The notes under the pieces are model-generated. The model searched no databases, had not been told where the DNA came from, and saw only the letters and a program-made list of their open reading frames with translations. The translations under genes and the position numbers were made by a program. Of a DNA stretch of 46,580 nucleotides, positions 33,051 through 42,222 are shown piece by piece (positions within the stretch are counted from its first letter, which is position 1; the number at the start of each line of letters is the position of its first letter). The DNA is from Bacillota bacterium (GTDB taxonomy: Bacteria > Bacillota > Clostridia > Peptostreptococcales > Anaerovoracaceae), in contig JAUNCY010000009.1 in NCBI GenBank assembly GCA_030526325.1, forward strand, positions 1 to 46,580, in the 5' to 3' direction.

Positions 33051-34013
33051 ATGAAAAAACGGCAAAACTTATCTGCATTAAACGCAGTACTTTTTCTATC
33101 CATACTTATTACAGCATTTTTATCTATGTCGCTGCTGTGCTTTGCCTCGGATGTTCAGATTCGCATTGACGGAAAAAATCTTGAATTTAACAGTTCCACA
33201 GGCGCACCCTTTATAGATTCCGCAAACAGAACCCAGGTTCCTCTCAGGGTTACAATGGAAACCTGCGGATGCAGCGTTGACTGGAACAGCGGCAGCAGAA
33301 CAGCTGTTGTTGAAAAAAACGGCATCGTTGTACAGGTTCCTATAGGACAGAATTATATTCTTGTCAACGGTCAAAAGAAGGCTAATGATACTGCTGCAAT
33401 GATAAAAAATGACCGGACATACCTTCCGATACGGGCGGTACTGGAAGCTTTCGGTGCTGCAGTGAGCTGGGATAATAATTCCCGTACAGTCATAGTATCT
33501 TCCGACAATATAGAAACAGCGCACGTAAATTGTGTTTCCCAAAATCTTATAGAATATGTAAAGAAAAACGGAACATACTATCCTGCAGAATCGAAGTATG
33601 AATTCAGCTATAAAAACAGTTCGAACCGGCAGTACATATCCTATACACCTGAAGGCGGAAAGCTTGAGCTTAAAACCGTCACAAATTATCCGGCAAGACA
33701 CCTGACCACAACAGATATCCTTGTTCTGGACAGCAGTAAGTATCCCTGCACCCAGGATGAAACGTATTTTAACTGTTTTTCAACTACTGATGTTGAAGGA
33801 GGAAAAACTTATTCTGCGCAGGGTACAATTTCCAAACGAAATTTCATCCCGGATAAAACAAACCACTTTAATTCGATAAATACTCAGGATGAAACCGTAA
33901 AAAGAATCTCCTCTGCAGGCACCGGCATTTCACTGCTTTATCTGGAGGAATACTGCTTACTCAACGGAATAGATTTCACAATACTGGATCTCGGATATAA
34001 AAATGTATATTAA
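33051..34013 (+). CDS. Secreted protein with copper amine oxidase N-terminal-like domain (copy 1)
   Basis: About 320 residues. A signal peptide or anchor is followed by a copper-amine-oxidase-N-like domain (about residues 40-150) with IRIDGKNLEF, PFIDSANRTQVPLRVTME, VPIGQNYILVNGQ and RTYLPIRAVLEAFG. This domain is common in surface proteins of clostridia and is thought to bind the cell wall or other surface parts; it has no oxidase activity. The C-terminal 165 residues match nothing I know. The ATG at 33051 after AAAGGA is preferred to one seven codons upstream. The next gene carries the same domain. Confidence 0.8.
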   Translation: MKKRQNLSALNAVLFLSILITAFLSMSLLCFASDVQIRIDGKNLEFNSSTGAPFIDSANRTQVPLRVTMETCGCSVDWNSGSRTAVVEKNGIVVQVPIGQNYILVNGQKKANDTAAMIKNDRTYLPIRAVLEAFGAAVSWDNNSRTVIVSSDNIETAHVNCVSQNLIEYVKKNGTYYPAESKYEFSYKNSSNRQYISYTPEGGKLELKTVTNYPARHLTTTDILVLDSSKYPCTQDETYFNCFSTTDVEGGKTYSAQGTISKRNFIPDKTNHFNSINTQDETVKRISSAGTGISLLYLEEYCLLNGIDFTILDLGYKNVY

Positions 34014-34049
34014 CTTCACAGCCGCAAAACAACAGAAAGGAGAAAATTT

Positions 34050-35141
34050 ATGGAAAACAGAACAAAATTATTCAAATTACGCAAGCTGATTTCACTGTTT
34101 ATTATTTTTGCTGTTTTTATATCAATGTCACTGATATCTTTCGGTGCAGATATAAAAATCAGCATAGACGGAAAAAATGTTGAATTCACAGCCTCATCAG
34201 GTTCACCCTTCATAGACTCCGCAAACAGAACCCAGGTTCCGCTGAGAGTCACAATGGAAAATGCAGGCTGCACCGTCCTTTGGGACAGTGAAACCAGAAC
34301 AGCTATAGTCAAAAAAGATTCAACAGTTGTAAAGGTACCTATAGGAGAAAGCTACATTCTTGTAAACGGTGTTTTAAAAGCAAACGATACCGTCGCAGTA
34401 ATAAAAAGTGACCGCACATATCTTCCTATAAGAGCCGTTCTTGAGGCCTTCGGCGCAGATGTATCATGGAATGATGCGGAGCGGACTGTTGTTGTAAAAA
34501 TGAAAAACCAGTCTCAGCAGGATACGGGTTCACAATATGCATACAAAATAGAAACAGTGAACGGAAAAAACACATATAAAGGGTATACTATCGGAGACTG
34601 CCATTATGAAAAACTTGTCTTTACAAATCCGAACGCTGCGCTGAGCAGGATAAACTCTTATATGTCAGGAAAATGCAGCGAATTTATTAATGATTCAGGG
34701 GATGCGTTCTATGAATACGGCACATGGGATATTGACAGCGGCAATGTAAACAATTTTCCGTATTACTGCACAAGCGATATAGAAGACGTATATATTTCTG
34801 ACAAATATATTAGTATACTTGCAAAGACCAGCTGGTACTGCGGAGGAGTGTCCAACACAGATTTTTACGGCTGTACTTTCGACGTTTCTACCGGTAATCC
34901 TGTAACGGTTGTTGACCTTTACAACGGTGATGCGGCCAAAGCATCTGCTGATGTTAAGGGAAAATCTCTGCAGCATATATACGCCGATCCGGACAGTTTC
35001 TTTGACTCAGCAGAGGAAACCATACAGAGCTATTCTCCTTATAACTACAATTTCTACTATGACTCCTCTCTGTATGTATTCTACAACACATATGAAATAT
35101 CATTCGGAGCATGCGGACCTCAAATTGTAAAAGTATTCTAG
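34050..35141 (+). CDS. Secreted protein with copper amine oxidase N-terminal-like and DUF3298-like domains (copy 2)
   Basis: A 363-residue protein. Signal peptide to about residue 32 (ends SFGA), then the same N-terminal domain as its neighbour (KISIDGKNVEF, PFIDSANRTQVPLRVTME, RTYLPIRAVLEAFG). After a Gln/Ser linker, the C-terminal half (about 165-363) resembles the DUF4163/DUF3298 (RsiV-type) extracellular domain: ANAALSR-like helix, aromatic strands and a WYCGGVSN turn before a VTVVDLYNGDA segment. Related domains in RsiV bind lysozyme, so an envelope-stress or wall role is possible but is inference. It lies 36 bp after copy 1 with AAAGGAG, so the pair is one unit. Confidence 0.78.
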   Translation: MENRTKLFKLRKLISLFIIFAVFISMSLISFGADIKISIDGKNVEFTASSGSPFIDSANRTQVPLRVTMENAGCTVLWDSETRTAIVKKDSTVVKVPIGESYILVNGVLKANDTVAVIKSDRTYLPIRAVLEAFGADVSWNDAERTVVVKMKNQSQQDTGSQYAYKIETVNGKNTYKGYTIGDCHYEKLVFTNPNAALSRINSYMSGKCSEFINDSGDAFYEYGTWDIDSGNVNNFPYYCTSDIEDVYISDKYISILAKTSWYCGGVSNTDFYGCTFDVSTGNPVTVVDLYNGDAAKASADVKGKSLQHIYADPDSFFDSAEETIQSYSPYNYNFYYDSSLYVFYNTYEISFGACGPQIVKVF

Positions 35142-35180
35142 AACTGAAAGAAACATATAAATTACTTTTTCTCATCGACA

Positions 35181-35211
35181 AAGCAGACCTGACTGTCTCA
35201 GGTCTGCTTTT
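35181..35211 (+). terminator. Terminator after the copper-amine-oxidase-domain pair
   Basis: A 12-bp perfect stem (AAGCAGACCTGA / TCAGGTCTGCTT) with a 5-nt loop followed by TTTTC, about 40 bp after the stop codon. Confidence 0.9.
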
Positions 35212-35320
35212 CACACAAATATACTGCAGCTGCCGTACTTGACACGGAATTACTAACAATATATACTTCTAGTTGCTTAATGCTAACTGAAATTGAATTT
35301 ATATACACGGAGGCTAACTG

Positions 35321-35941
35321 ATGTTTATTAAAGACGGGCAGCTGCCTGAAGATATCGCGGCAAGAAGAAAAGCAGGTCTGCCGGAAACCGATTCTCAGCC
35401 GGAGGCTGCGGCAGATGAAGTAATCTATGAAAAACCCCTGTCGGAATACGAACCCGAAGACTGGTACGCAAAGTACCCCAAACCGGATGTGATGGAGAGG
35501 TTCGCGGTTCATATGATTGACACAGGGATATTCTATATTATCTTTTCCCTTATTTATTATTTTGTAATACCGGGAACAAGTTTTAATTTGGCAAACTTTG
35601 TTTTTATGTACTTTTTTGCTGTGTACACAAACCTGGCAAATTTCCTTACCTGGATTCCGCTGCTTCTGACAAACGGATATACTCCCGGAAAATATCTTTA
35701 CAAGCACAGAGTTTTCCGGATGGACGGAGAAAAACTTACATTAAGGGATGTAATCGTAAGAACCCTTCTTATAAAAGGCTTCTGCAATACTGCATCCTGC
35801 GGGATTATGAATATTGTTTCCATTATAGTCGCCTACATTAGGCCCTACACAAGCGCTCTTCACGACATAGCGGCAAACACCGTTACTGTCAGCATTAAAT
35901 CCGAAAGCAAAAAAGAAGAAAAACGCGTAGAGTTCAACTGA
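35321..35941 (+). CDS. RDD-family membrane protein
   Basis: A 206-residue membrane protein with an acidic cytoplasmic N-terminus (about 55 residues) and an RDD domain. The domain's first helix contains the Arg-Asp pair of the family name in RFAVHMIDTGIFYIIFSLIYYF; three or four membrane spans follow, with YTPGKYLYKHRV between them. RDD proteins are small transporters or accessory proteins; some have Na+/H+ antiport activity. It starts after CGGAGG and ends 20 bp before feoA, so it may be in the feo transcript. Function here is unknown. Confidence 0.8.
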   Translation: MFIKDGQLPEDIAARRKAGLPETDSQPEAAADEVIYEKPLSEYEPEDWYAKYPKPDVMERFAVHMIDTGIFYIIFSLIYYFVIPGTSFNLANFVFMYFFAVYTNLANFLTWIPLLLTNGYTPGKYLYKHRVFRMDGEKLTLRDVIVRTLLIKGFCNTASCGIMNIVSIIVAYIRPYTSALHDIAANTVTVSIKSESKKEEKRVEFN

Positions 35942-35961
35942 TTCAGGAGGATAATTCCGTT

Positions 35962-36261
35962 ATGAAAGAAAACCGAACACTGGATAAACTTAAAGTAAAA
36001 GAATCCGGCATAATAATTTCCGTAGGAGGAGAGGGTGCTCTCCGCAGAAGACTGCTGGACATGGGATTGACTCCCGGGACAAAAGTAATGGTGCGTAAGG
36101 TAGCACCTCTGGGAGATCCTATCGAAATTTTTTTAAGAAGCTTTGAGCTTACAATAAGAAAAGAAGACGCCAAGAAAATCACCATTTGTGATTCTCTTGA
36201 TAATTACCATAATATTATTAATCGAAAAGAGGAAAATAAATGTCACGAACCTTCGCTTTAA
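35962..36261 (+). CDS. feoA: Ferrous iron transport accessory protein FeoA
   Basis: A 99-residue cytoplasmic SH3-like protein that works with FeoB. Typical motifs are RRLLDMGLTPGTKVMVRKVAPLGDPIEI and the closing LTIRKEDAKKI strand (each within residues 30-75). The ATG follows AGGAGG. The last 12 codons extend past the usual end and the frame overlaps the feoB start by 22 bp, indicating translational coupling. Confidence 0.92.
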   Translation: MKENRTLDKLKVKESGIIISVGGEGALRRRLLDMGLTPGTKVMVRKVAPLGDPIEIFLRSFELTIRKEDAKKITICDSLDNYHNIINRKEENKCHEPSL

Positions 36262-38255
36262 TCGGAAACCCCAACTGCGGCAAAACCACCTTGTTCAACC
36301 AGATAACCGGCAGTAACCAGCATGTGGGAAATTTTCCCGGCGTAACGGTTGAGAAAAAAGAAGGCACCGTAAAAAACCACAAAGACATGACAGTCGTGGA
36401 TCTTCCGGGAATATATTCTCTTTCCCCTTATTCGGCAGAAGAAGTAGTTACAAGAGATTTTTTAATTAATGAGAAGCCTGACTGTATAATAAATATTCTG
36501 GATGCAACCAATATTGAAAGAAATCTGTATCTGACACTGCAGCTTATGGAGCTTAAAGTTCCCATGATTCTGGCGCTCAATCTTATGGACGAGGTCAGAG
36601 CCAGCGGGAACTCTATTGACGTGCAAAAGCTTCAGAATGAACTTGGGATACCGGCTGTTCCTATTTCCGCCAGCAAAAATGAAGGTATCGCCGAACTTAT
36701 AGAAAGAACTGTTCAGACCGCTGAAGATAACATTCATCCCCAAAGGATGGACTTCTGCAAAGGAGCCGTCCACAAAGCAATTCACTCCATAGCCCATATT
36801 ATTGAAGACCGGGCCGAGAAAAACGGCATATCAGCCAGATTTGCAGCAACTAAGCTGGTTGAGGGAGACAGTCTGATGATAGATTCCCTTTCCCTCAGTG
36901 AAAACGAACGGGATATCCTTGATCATATTGTAACTGAAATGGAAGAAACCCTTCATACCGACAGAGAGGCTGCTCTGGCGGATATGAGATATGATTATAT
37001 AGATACTGTATGTAAAAAAACCGTTTTCAGGCATCAGGAGACAAAAGAGCATCAGCGCTCTGTAAAAATCGATACTGTTCTTACTCACAAATACCTTGGA
37101 CTGCCGATATTTCTTGGAATCATGATGCTGATTTTCTGGCTGTCCTTCGGACTCATAGGCTCCGGATTAAGCGATCTTCTGGCCTATGCCATAGACGGAC
37201 TCACCGATCTGGCAGACCGGGCTCTGACAGCTTACGGTATGAACGAGTGGGTGCATGCCCTCATAATAGAAGGAATATTTTCCGGTGTAGGCTCGGTACT
37301 TTCATTCCTGCCGCTTATAGTTGTAATGTTCTTCTTCCTGTCAATACTTGAAGACAGCGGGTATATGGCCAGAGTTGCTTTTGTTATGGACAGACTTCTG
37401 AGAAAGTTCGGACTTTCCGGAAGATCTTTTGTACCTATGCTCATAGGTTTCGGCTGCTCCGTGCCCGCAATCATGGCAACCAGGACTCTTGCTAGTGAAA
37501 AAGACAGAAAAATGACGGTGCTGCTTATACCCTTCATGTCCTGCAGTGCCAAAATACCGATATACGCTTTGTTCACAGATGTATTTTTTGATGAACATAA
37601 AACCCTTGTTATGCTGTCACTGTATTTAATCGGCATAATAATGGCCATACTTGTGGGAGTGTTGTTTAAAAATACCCTGTTTAAAGGAGAACCGGTTCCC
37701 TTTGTTATGGAACTGCCGTCATACAGGATGCCTTCTCTTAAAAGCGTAATGATACACATGTGGGAAAAAGCCTGGGGCTTCATAGTAAAAGCATTTACCG
37801 TTATTCTGGCGGCAACTGTAATACTCTGGGTGCTTCAAAGCCTGGACTTCAGATTGAATATAGTAACCGACAGTGCGGACAGCATACTCGCCACAATAGG
37901 CGCCTTTATTGCTCCTGTTTTTGCACCTGTAGGATTCGGAAACTGGCAGGCTGTAACAGCCCTTATCACCGGATTTACTGCGAAGGAAGCCGTTGTAAGT
38001 TCGCTGGCAGTGCTTATGGGATCGGAAATCTCTGCGCTTGGACCTGTTCTTTCACAGATATTCTCTCCCGCAGCAGCTTTTTCTTTCCTTGTATTTACAT
38101 TGCTTTACACCCCGTGCGTTGCGGCTATTACCGCTGTAAAAAGAGAGCTTGGGGGAATGAAGGCAGCTGTCAGTGTAATACTGTTCCAGACTTTTGTGGC
38201 CTGGTGCACTGCATTTGCGGTTTATAATATAGGAACATTAATTTTGCATTTGTAA
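36240..38255 (+). CDS. feoB: Ferrous iron transporter FeoB
   Basis: Imports Fe2+ across the cytoplasmic membrane. It is 671 residues. The N-terminal G-protein domain has GNPNCGKTTLFN (about 8-19), the switch region NFPGVTVEKKEG, DLPGIYSL and NLMD. The GTPase is followed by a helical GDI-like domain and two Gate repeats with GCSVPAIMATR (near residue 403) and TPCVAAITAVKRE in a membrane domain of about eight spans. The ATG at 36240 follows AGAGGA. No feoC is present. In an anaerobe, Fe2+ is the main iron form, which fits the many Fe-S enzymes in this window. Confidence 0.96.
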   Translation: MSRTFALIGNPNCGKTTLFNQITGSNQHVGNFPGVTVEKKEGTVKNHKDMTVVDLPGIYSLSPYSAEEVVTRDFLINEKPDCIINILDATNIERNLYLTLQLMELKVPMILALNLMDEVRASGNSIDVQKLQNELGIPAVPISASKNEGIAELIERTVQTAEDNIHPQRMDFCKGAVHKAIHSIAHIIEDRAEKNGISARFAATKLVEGDSLMIDSLSLSENERDILDHIVTEMEETLHTDREAALADMRYDYIDTVCKKTVFRHQETKEHQRSVKIDTVLTHKYLGLPIFLGIMMLIFWLSFGLIGSGLSDLLAYAIDGLTDLADRALTAYGMNEWVHALIIEGIFSGVGSVLSFLPLIVVMFFFLSILEDSGYMARVAFVMDRLLRKFGLSGRSFVPMLIGFGCSVPAIMATRTLASEKDRKMTVLLIPFMSCSAKIPIYALFTDVFFDEHKTLVMLSLYLIGIIMAILVGVLFKNTLFKGEPVPFVMELPSYRMPSLKSVMIHMWEKAWGFIVKAFTVILAATVILWVLQSLDFRLNIVTDSADSILATIGAFIAPVFAPVGFGNWQAVTALITGFTAKEAVVSSLAVLMGSEISALGPVLSQIFSPAAAFSFLVFTLLYTPCVAAITAVKRELGGMKAAVSVILFQTFVAWCTAFAVYNIGTLILHL

Positions 38256-38286
38256 CATATTTGAAATTTCTTTGTAATGCTACATA

Positions 38287-38295
38287 TGTTATAAT
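38287..38295 (+). promoter_or_regulatory. Extended -10 element upstream of the LCP gene
   Basis: An extended -10 (TGTTATAAT) lies about 75 bp upstream of the LCP start. No good -35 is found at the standard distance (TTCTTT at 38268 is the best). Confidence 0.45.
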
Positions 38296-38370
38296 TTACA
38301 ACATATCATAATATTTGTGGGGATATTAGGATTATTATAGAAAATATTCTGTAATGAAAGGGAAAAAGAG

Positions 38371-39348
38371 ATGAAATCATTTATTAAGACCTGTATCGTA
38401 ACAATGATACTGTTTGTGTGTATTTTTACACCTGCATTTGCCTGGTGGGAAGGTATTCAGGATATAACCATTTTTACTGCAGAGACAGATTTATCCGAGG
38501 ATTTGCCTGTGCTTATCGATGAAAACAGTCCTTTCTTCCAAACTTTCACCGAAGCAAACCGCCTTAATGTACTGCTTATGGGGATAAATACAAACCTTGC
38601 GGATACCATTATGCTGGTTTCTTATGATATGGATACAGACGAAATATCCATAATTTCAATACCGCGTGATACTTACTATCCGAGAGAAGGATACAATTCG
38701 CCTGCTCAAAAGAAGCTGAACAGTTCTTACAGCTCAGAAGGAGCATTAAGCCTTGCAACAGCGGTAAGCGATATTTTACAAGGTATTCCTATTAACTGCT
38801 ATATGAAAATCGATTATGACGGTGTAAAGAATATTGTAGACTCTATGGGAGGAGTTCCTATGAACGTTCCTTTCCATATGAAATACAGCGACCCTTACGA
38901 TGATCCTCCTCTGAATATCGATATTCCGGAAGGATATCAGGTTCTTGACGGAGAAAGCTCCGTAAAATTCCTCAGATATCGAAAAGGATATCCCGAAGGA
39001 GATATCGGCCGAATAAAGGCTCAGCAGGAATTTATGAAATCTGCTTTCAAACAGGCACTGGGTCTCAATATTATCAGTGTTGCCCGTTCGGTAGTTCAAA
39101 ATGTTGAATCGGATGTGGACGTAAAGACTGTAGTTTCCCTTGCAAAAAAAGCTACCAATCTGTCTTCTGACAATATTAAAACCTACACTGTTCCGGGAGA
39201 AGCACGAAACGGTGAAGGAGGTCTTTCCTTCTGGTTCTCAGATGAAGAACAAATAAAGCAGATGCTCACTGAAATATATTCCGGAAGTTCTTCAGAAAAT
39301 ACCGAAGGTGCGGAAGGTACAGATTCTGCAGATAATTCTGCTGCATAA
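38371..39348 (+). CDS. LytR-CpsA-Psr (LCP) family protein
   Basis: A 325-residue envelope protein expected to attach anionic polymers such as teichoic acid or capsule to peptidoglycan outside the membrane. An N-terminal signal anchor (to about residue 24) precedes the LCP domain: NVLLMGINTNLADTIMLVSY, the catalytic-type IISIPRDTYY (near 92) and FLRYRKGYPEGDIGRIKAQQEFM (near 196), with the conserved arginines and aspartates. An Asn/Ser/Glu/Thr-rich low-complexity tail ends the protein. The ATG follows AAAGGGAAA. It is a single-gene unit ended by a strong terminator. Its polymer substrate is not identifiable. Confidence 0.9.
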   Translation: MKSFIKTCIVTMILFVCIFTPAFAWWEGIQDITIFTAETDLSEDLPVLIDENSPFFQTFTEANRLNVLLMGINTNLADTIMLVSYDMDTDEISIISIPRDTYYPREGYNSPAQKKLNSSYSSEGALSLATAVSDILQGIPINCYMKIDYDGVKNIVDSMGGVPMNVPFHMKYSDPYDDPPLNIDIPEGYQVLDGESSVKFLRYRKGYPEGDIGRIKAQQEFMKSAFKQALGLNIISVARSVVQNVESDVDVKTVVSLAKKATNLSSDNIKTYTVPGEARNGEGGLSFWFSDEEQIKQMLTEIYSGSSSENTEGAEGTDSADNSAA

Positions 39349-39365
39349 AACCATATTGAATTAAA

Positions 39366-39401
39366 TCCGAGTTCCTTTTTGCAGGAATTCGGGTTTTTTA
39401 T
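39366..39401 (+). terminator. Terminator of the LCP gene
   Basis: A 10-bp stem (CCGAGTTCCT / AGGAATTCGG, one G-U) with a short loop, followed by GTTTTTTATTT. Confidence 0.9.
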
Positions 39402-39539
39402 TTGAACACAATTATGATAAATTTCAATTTCATTTTAATAATATTACTTTTTCTTTAATCAATAGCGAAGGGATTAAAGGTGTGATAGAATGCTTGCATA
39501 ATAAGATAATAATGCTCTGAATCGAAAGGAGGACGCAAA

Positions 39540-40781
39540 ATGATAAAGATAAAGAAAGTTATTGCCTTCATTGCTGCAGCTGCAATGATTATGTCAGCGG
39601 CGGCATTCACGTCTTTTGCCGGAAACGCCCAGAGCAACGGATGGGGCGTGGCTTCCTGGTACTGCGAAAAGGCTGATTCTGATTTTAATATTGATTACAA
39701 TGCCATAAGAACCGAAACTATATCTGAATGCAATAAAGAATGGAACCTTTCATCCCAGGAAGAATGGAACAACGATCAATACGAAATATTCATAAACAGG
39801 GTTGATGAAGCTGTAGAAAAAGTCCGTGTGGAATATGAATCCGAAAATATCTCTTATAATATAGTTGTCGCTTTTTCAATGCCGGAGGATCCTTCATACC
39901 TGTACAACTATGTACCGAACTGCAAACCTTATGTTTATCTGAAAAAAAACGGTGAAACCTATTCCAGAACTCCTCTGACGCTTATGAGCGCAGATTCCGG
40001 ATATGCCATAGCAACGATTACTGTAAACGGATATGGTGAATATGAAGGTATGATATGTCACAACGGTATAGACGGCACAGCAACGGCTCAAAGTGCCGAT
40101 TATAACAATTTTTCAACCATATCCATGTCTGTCTACAATGGGGGAATAAAATGCAAATATACAAATAAAATGAATGAGTCTTTTGCAAGAGACATTTTAG
40201 ATAATTATTTTAATATTGCAGAAATAAAAAATTTCACAGATGTATCAGAAAACGACTGGTACTACAATGATATTGTTCAGGCTGTAAAAATGGATCTTAT
40301 TGAAGGAAAAAGCGATACAAGATTTTTCCCAAGGGACAATATGACCTATGCGGAAGCAATCACTCTTGCGGCACGAATAAATGTACTTTTCAAGGGAAAA
40401 GACCCTTACCTTTATTTTGACAGCAACTGCAGCCCGTGGTATAAGACATATGTAAATTTTGCAAAGGCCAACGAAATTCCATGGAGATATTCAGATTACG
40501 ACAAAGCAATAACAAGAGCTGAATACATTCATATTTTCCATGCAGCAGTTCCGGAATCCGAACTGGAGGCAATAAACAAAATTCCTGCCGGTTCAATACC
40601 GGATGTTCCTTCAGATTCACTTTATGCCGATGAAATCTATGATTTCTACAGAGCGGGCATCATATGCGGAAGTGATGAAGACGGAAACTTCAATCCGGAT
40701 GACTGTATAAAAAGAAGCGAGGTTGCTGCTATTCTCTGCCGTATAATGGGAGAAAACAGACAAAGCTTTACATTAGAATAA
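39540..40781 (+). CDS. Surface protein with S-layer homology (SLH) domains
   Basis: A 413-residue secreted protein. The signal peptide runs to about residue 27 (ends SFAG or AFTSFA). Residues 30-225 are unrecognised, with aromatic and acidic residues. Residues from about 235 to the C-terminus carry three SLH-like repeats: FTDVSENDWYYNDIVQAVKM with LIEGKSDTRFFPRDNMTYAEAITLAARI, a middle divergent repeat around PYLYFDSNCSPWYKTYVNFA, and PDVPSDSLYADEIYDFYRAGII with GNFNPDDCIKRSEVAAILCRI (given as short parts). SLH domains anchor proteins to pyruvylated wall polysaccharide. The ATG follows AAAGGAGG. It lies next to the terminator shared with mnmE. Confidence 0.87.
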   Translation: MIKIKKVIAFIAAAAMIMSAAAFTSFAGNAQSNGWGVASWYCEKADSDFNIDYNAIRTETISECNKEWNLSSQEEWNNDQYEIFINRVDEAVEKVRVEYESENISYNIVVAFSMPEDPSYLYNYVPNCKPYVYLKKNGETYSRTPLTLMSADSGYAIATITVNGYGEYEGMICHNGIDGTATAQSADYNNFSTISMSVYNGGIKCKYTNKMNESFARDILDNYFNIAEIKNFTDVSENDWYYNDIVQAVKMDLIEGKSDTRFFPRDNMTYAEAITLAARINVLFKGKDPYLYFDSNCSPWYKTYVNFAKANEIPWRYSDYDKAITRAEYIHIFHAAVPESELEAINKIPAGSIPDVPSDSLYADEIYDFYRAGIICGSDEDGNFNPDDCIKRSEVAAILCRIMGENRQSFTLE

Positions 40782-40790
40782 TAAATAATA

Positions 40791-40829
40791 AATCCGCATC
40801 AGACCTTATGACTGATGCGGATATTTTTT
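40791..40829. terminator. Bidirectional terminator between SLH gene and mnmE
   Basis: An 11-bp perfect stem (ATCCGCATCAG / CTGATGCGGAT) with a 9-nt loop and T residues after it on the plus strand (ATTTTTTA); the minus strand has A/T-rich sequence after its arm. It lies between convergent genes at one proposed inversion boundary. Confidence 0.85.
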
Positions 40830-42222
40830 ATTTTCCGAGACAGAATCTTGAGAATACTTCACTTATAATATCTTCCCTTACAGCCTCACCGGTAATTTCG
40901 CCCAGACAGGTCCAGGCTTCGTTTACATCAATTTCTATGAGTTCAAAAGGCTGTTTGTCCTTTGCGGAAATTAAAGCCTCCTGAAGGGAAATTAAAGCCT
41001 TATTTACCAGATTAAGATGTCGGACATTAGTAATAAGAACATTCTCGGAAGCGCTTACTCTTCCTTTATATACCATACTCTTAATTCTGTCCTCCAGTTC
41101 CCTGATTCCTCTTCCGTCCTCCATGGAAGTTTCTATAATATCCGGTTCAGCGAAGTATCCGGCTAAATCAGACTTATCTATAACTCTGTTCTTATCGGCC
41201 TTATTTAAAAGGACGATTACCTCTTCCTTATTTTGCAGCTCTTTTATTATTTCCAGATCTTCTGAATCCAGAGGTCTTGAAATATCTGCAATAAACAGCA
41301 CCAGATCAGCTCTTCTGAGTCTTTCCAGACTCCTTTCAACGCCGATTTTTTCAACAGTGTCGTCCGTTTCGCGTATACCTGCCGTATCAGTAATATTAAG
41401 CAGTATTCCTCCCATATTCAGCTGTTCTTCTATGGTATCTCTTGTTGTACCGGGTATTTCGGTTACAATAGAACGTTTCTCTTTTAATAAAACATTCATA
41501 AGAGAGGATTTTCCCACGTTAGGCTTTCCCACTATAACTGTATTGAGGCCTTCTCTCAAAATTCTCCCGGTATATCCTGTTTCCGAAAGCTCTTTCAGAG
41601 CTGATTCTATATCCTCCAGCTGATTCTTAATTTTTTCATATGTCATTATCTCAATATCCTCATCGGGATAATCAATGTTTACAGCCAGATTAACAAGAAC
41701 ATCAACCAGTCTCCCTCTTATATCATTTATTTTATCTGAAAGGCGGCCGGAAAGCTGACCCATTGCAGCTTTATAGCTCACATCTGTCTTTGCCCTTATT
41801 ACATCTATAACGGCCTCAGCCTGAGAAAGGTCTATTCTGCCGTTTAAAAATGCTCTCTTGGTAAATTCCCCGGGCTCTGCAATTCTCGCACCGTTTTTTA
41901 GAACCAGATCGAGAGTTTTTGTCAGAGAAACCATACTTCCGTGACAGTTGATTTCTGCTACATCCTCTGCAGTGTAAGTATAAGGTCCTTTCATCATAAC
42001 TGCCAGAACCTCATCTATTATTTCGCCTGTTGCAAGATCTACAATATGGCCGTAGGAAAGCTTTCTGTATTCAATTTCATTTTTACTTTTGCCGGATTTA
42101 TTTGCGGGAATAAAAAGAGAACGGAGAATAGTCTCTGCCAATTCTCCGCTGATTCTAACTATTCCTATTCCCCCTTCTCCGGGAGCGGTGGCTATTGCCG
42201 CAATAGTTTCTTCTCTATGCAT
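40828..42222 (-). CDS. mnmE: tRNA modification GTPase MnmE
   Basis: With MnmG it installs the carboxymethylaminomethyl group on wobble U34. About 464 residues. The N-terminal folate-binding domain (IAAIATAPGEGGIGIVRISG) is followed by a helical domain interrupted by a G domain with GKPNVGKSSLMN (G1), IPGTTRDTIEE (G2) and DTAGIRET (G3). The C-terminus ends FSRFCLGK, the catalytic CxGK. The ATG at 42222 after AGAGGA is preferred to one nine codons upstream, and the start overlaps the jag stop by 8 bp. In most relatives mnmG follows directly; here a terminator follows. Confidence 0.96.
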   Translation of the reverse strand: MHREETIAAIATAPGEGGIGIVRISGELAETILRSLFIPANKSGKSKNEIEYRKLSYGHIVDLATGEIIDEVLAVMMKGPYTYTAEDVAEINCHGSMVSLTKTLDLVLKNGARIAEPGEFTKRAFLNGRIDLSQAEAVIDVIRAKTDVSYKAAMGQLSGRLSDKINDIRGRLVDVLVNLAVNIDYPDEDIEIMTYEKIKNQLEDIESALKELSETGYTGRILREGLNTVIVGKPNVGKSSLMNVLLKEKRSIVTEIPGTTRDTIEEQLNMGGILLNITDTAGIRETDDTVEKIGVERSLERLRRADLVLFIADISRPLDSEDLEIIKELQNKEEVIVLLNKADKNRVIDKSDLAGYFAEPDIIETSMEDGRGIRELEDRIKSMVYKGRVSASENVLITNVRHLNLVNKALISLQEALISAKDKQPFELIEIDVNEAWTCLGEITGEAVREDIISEVFSRFCLGK

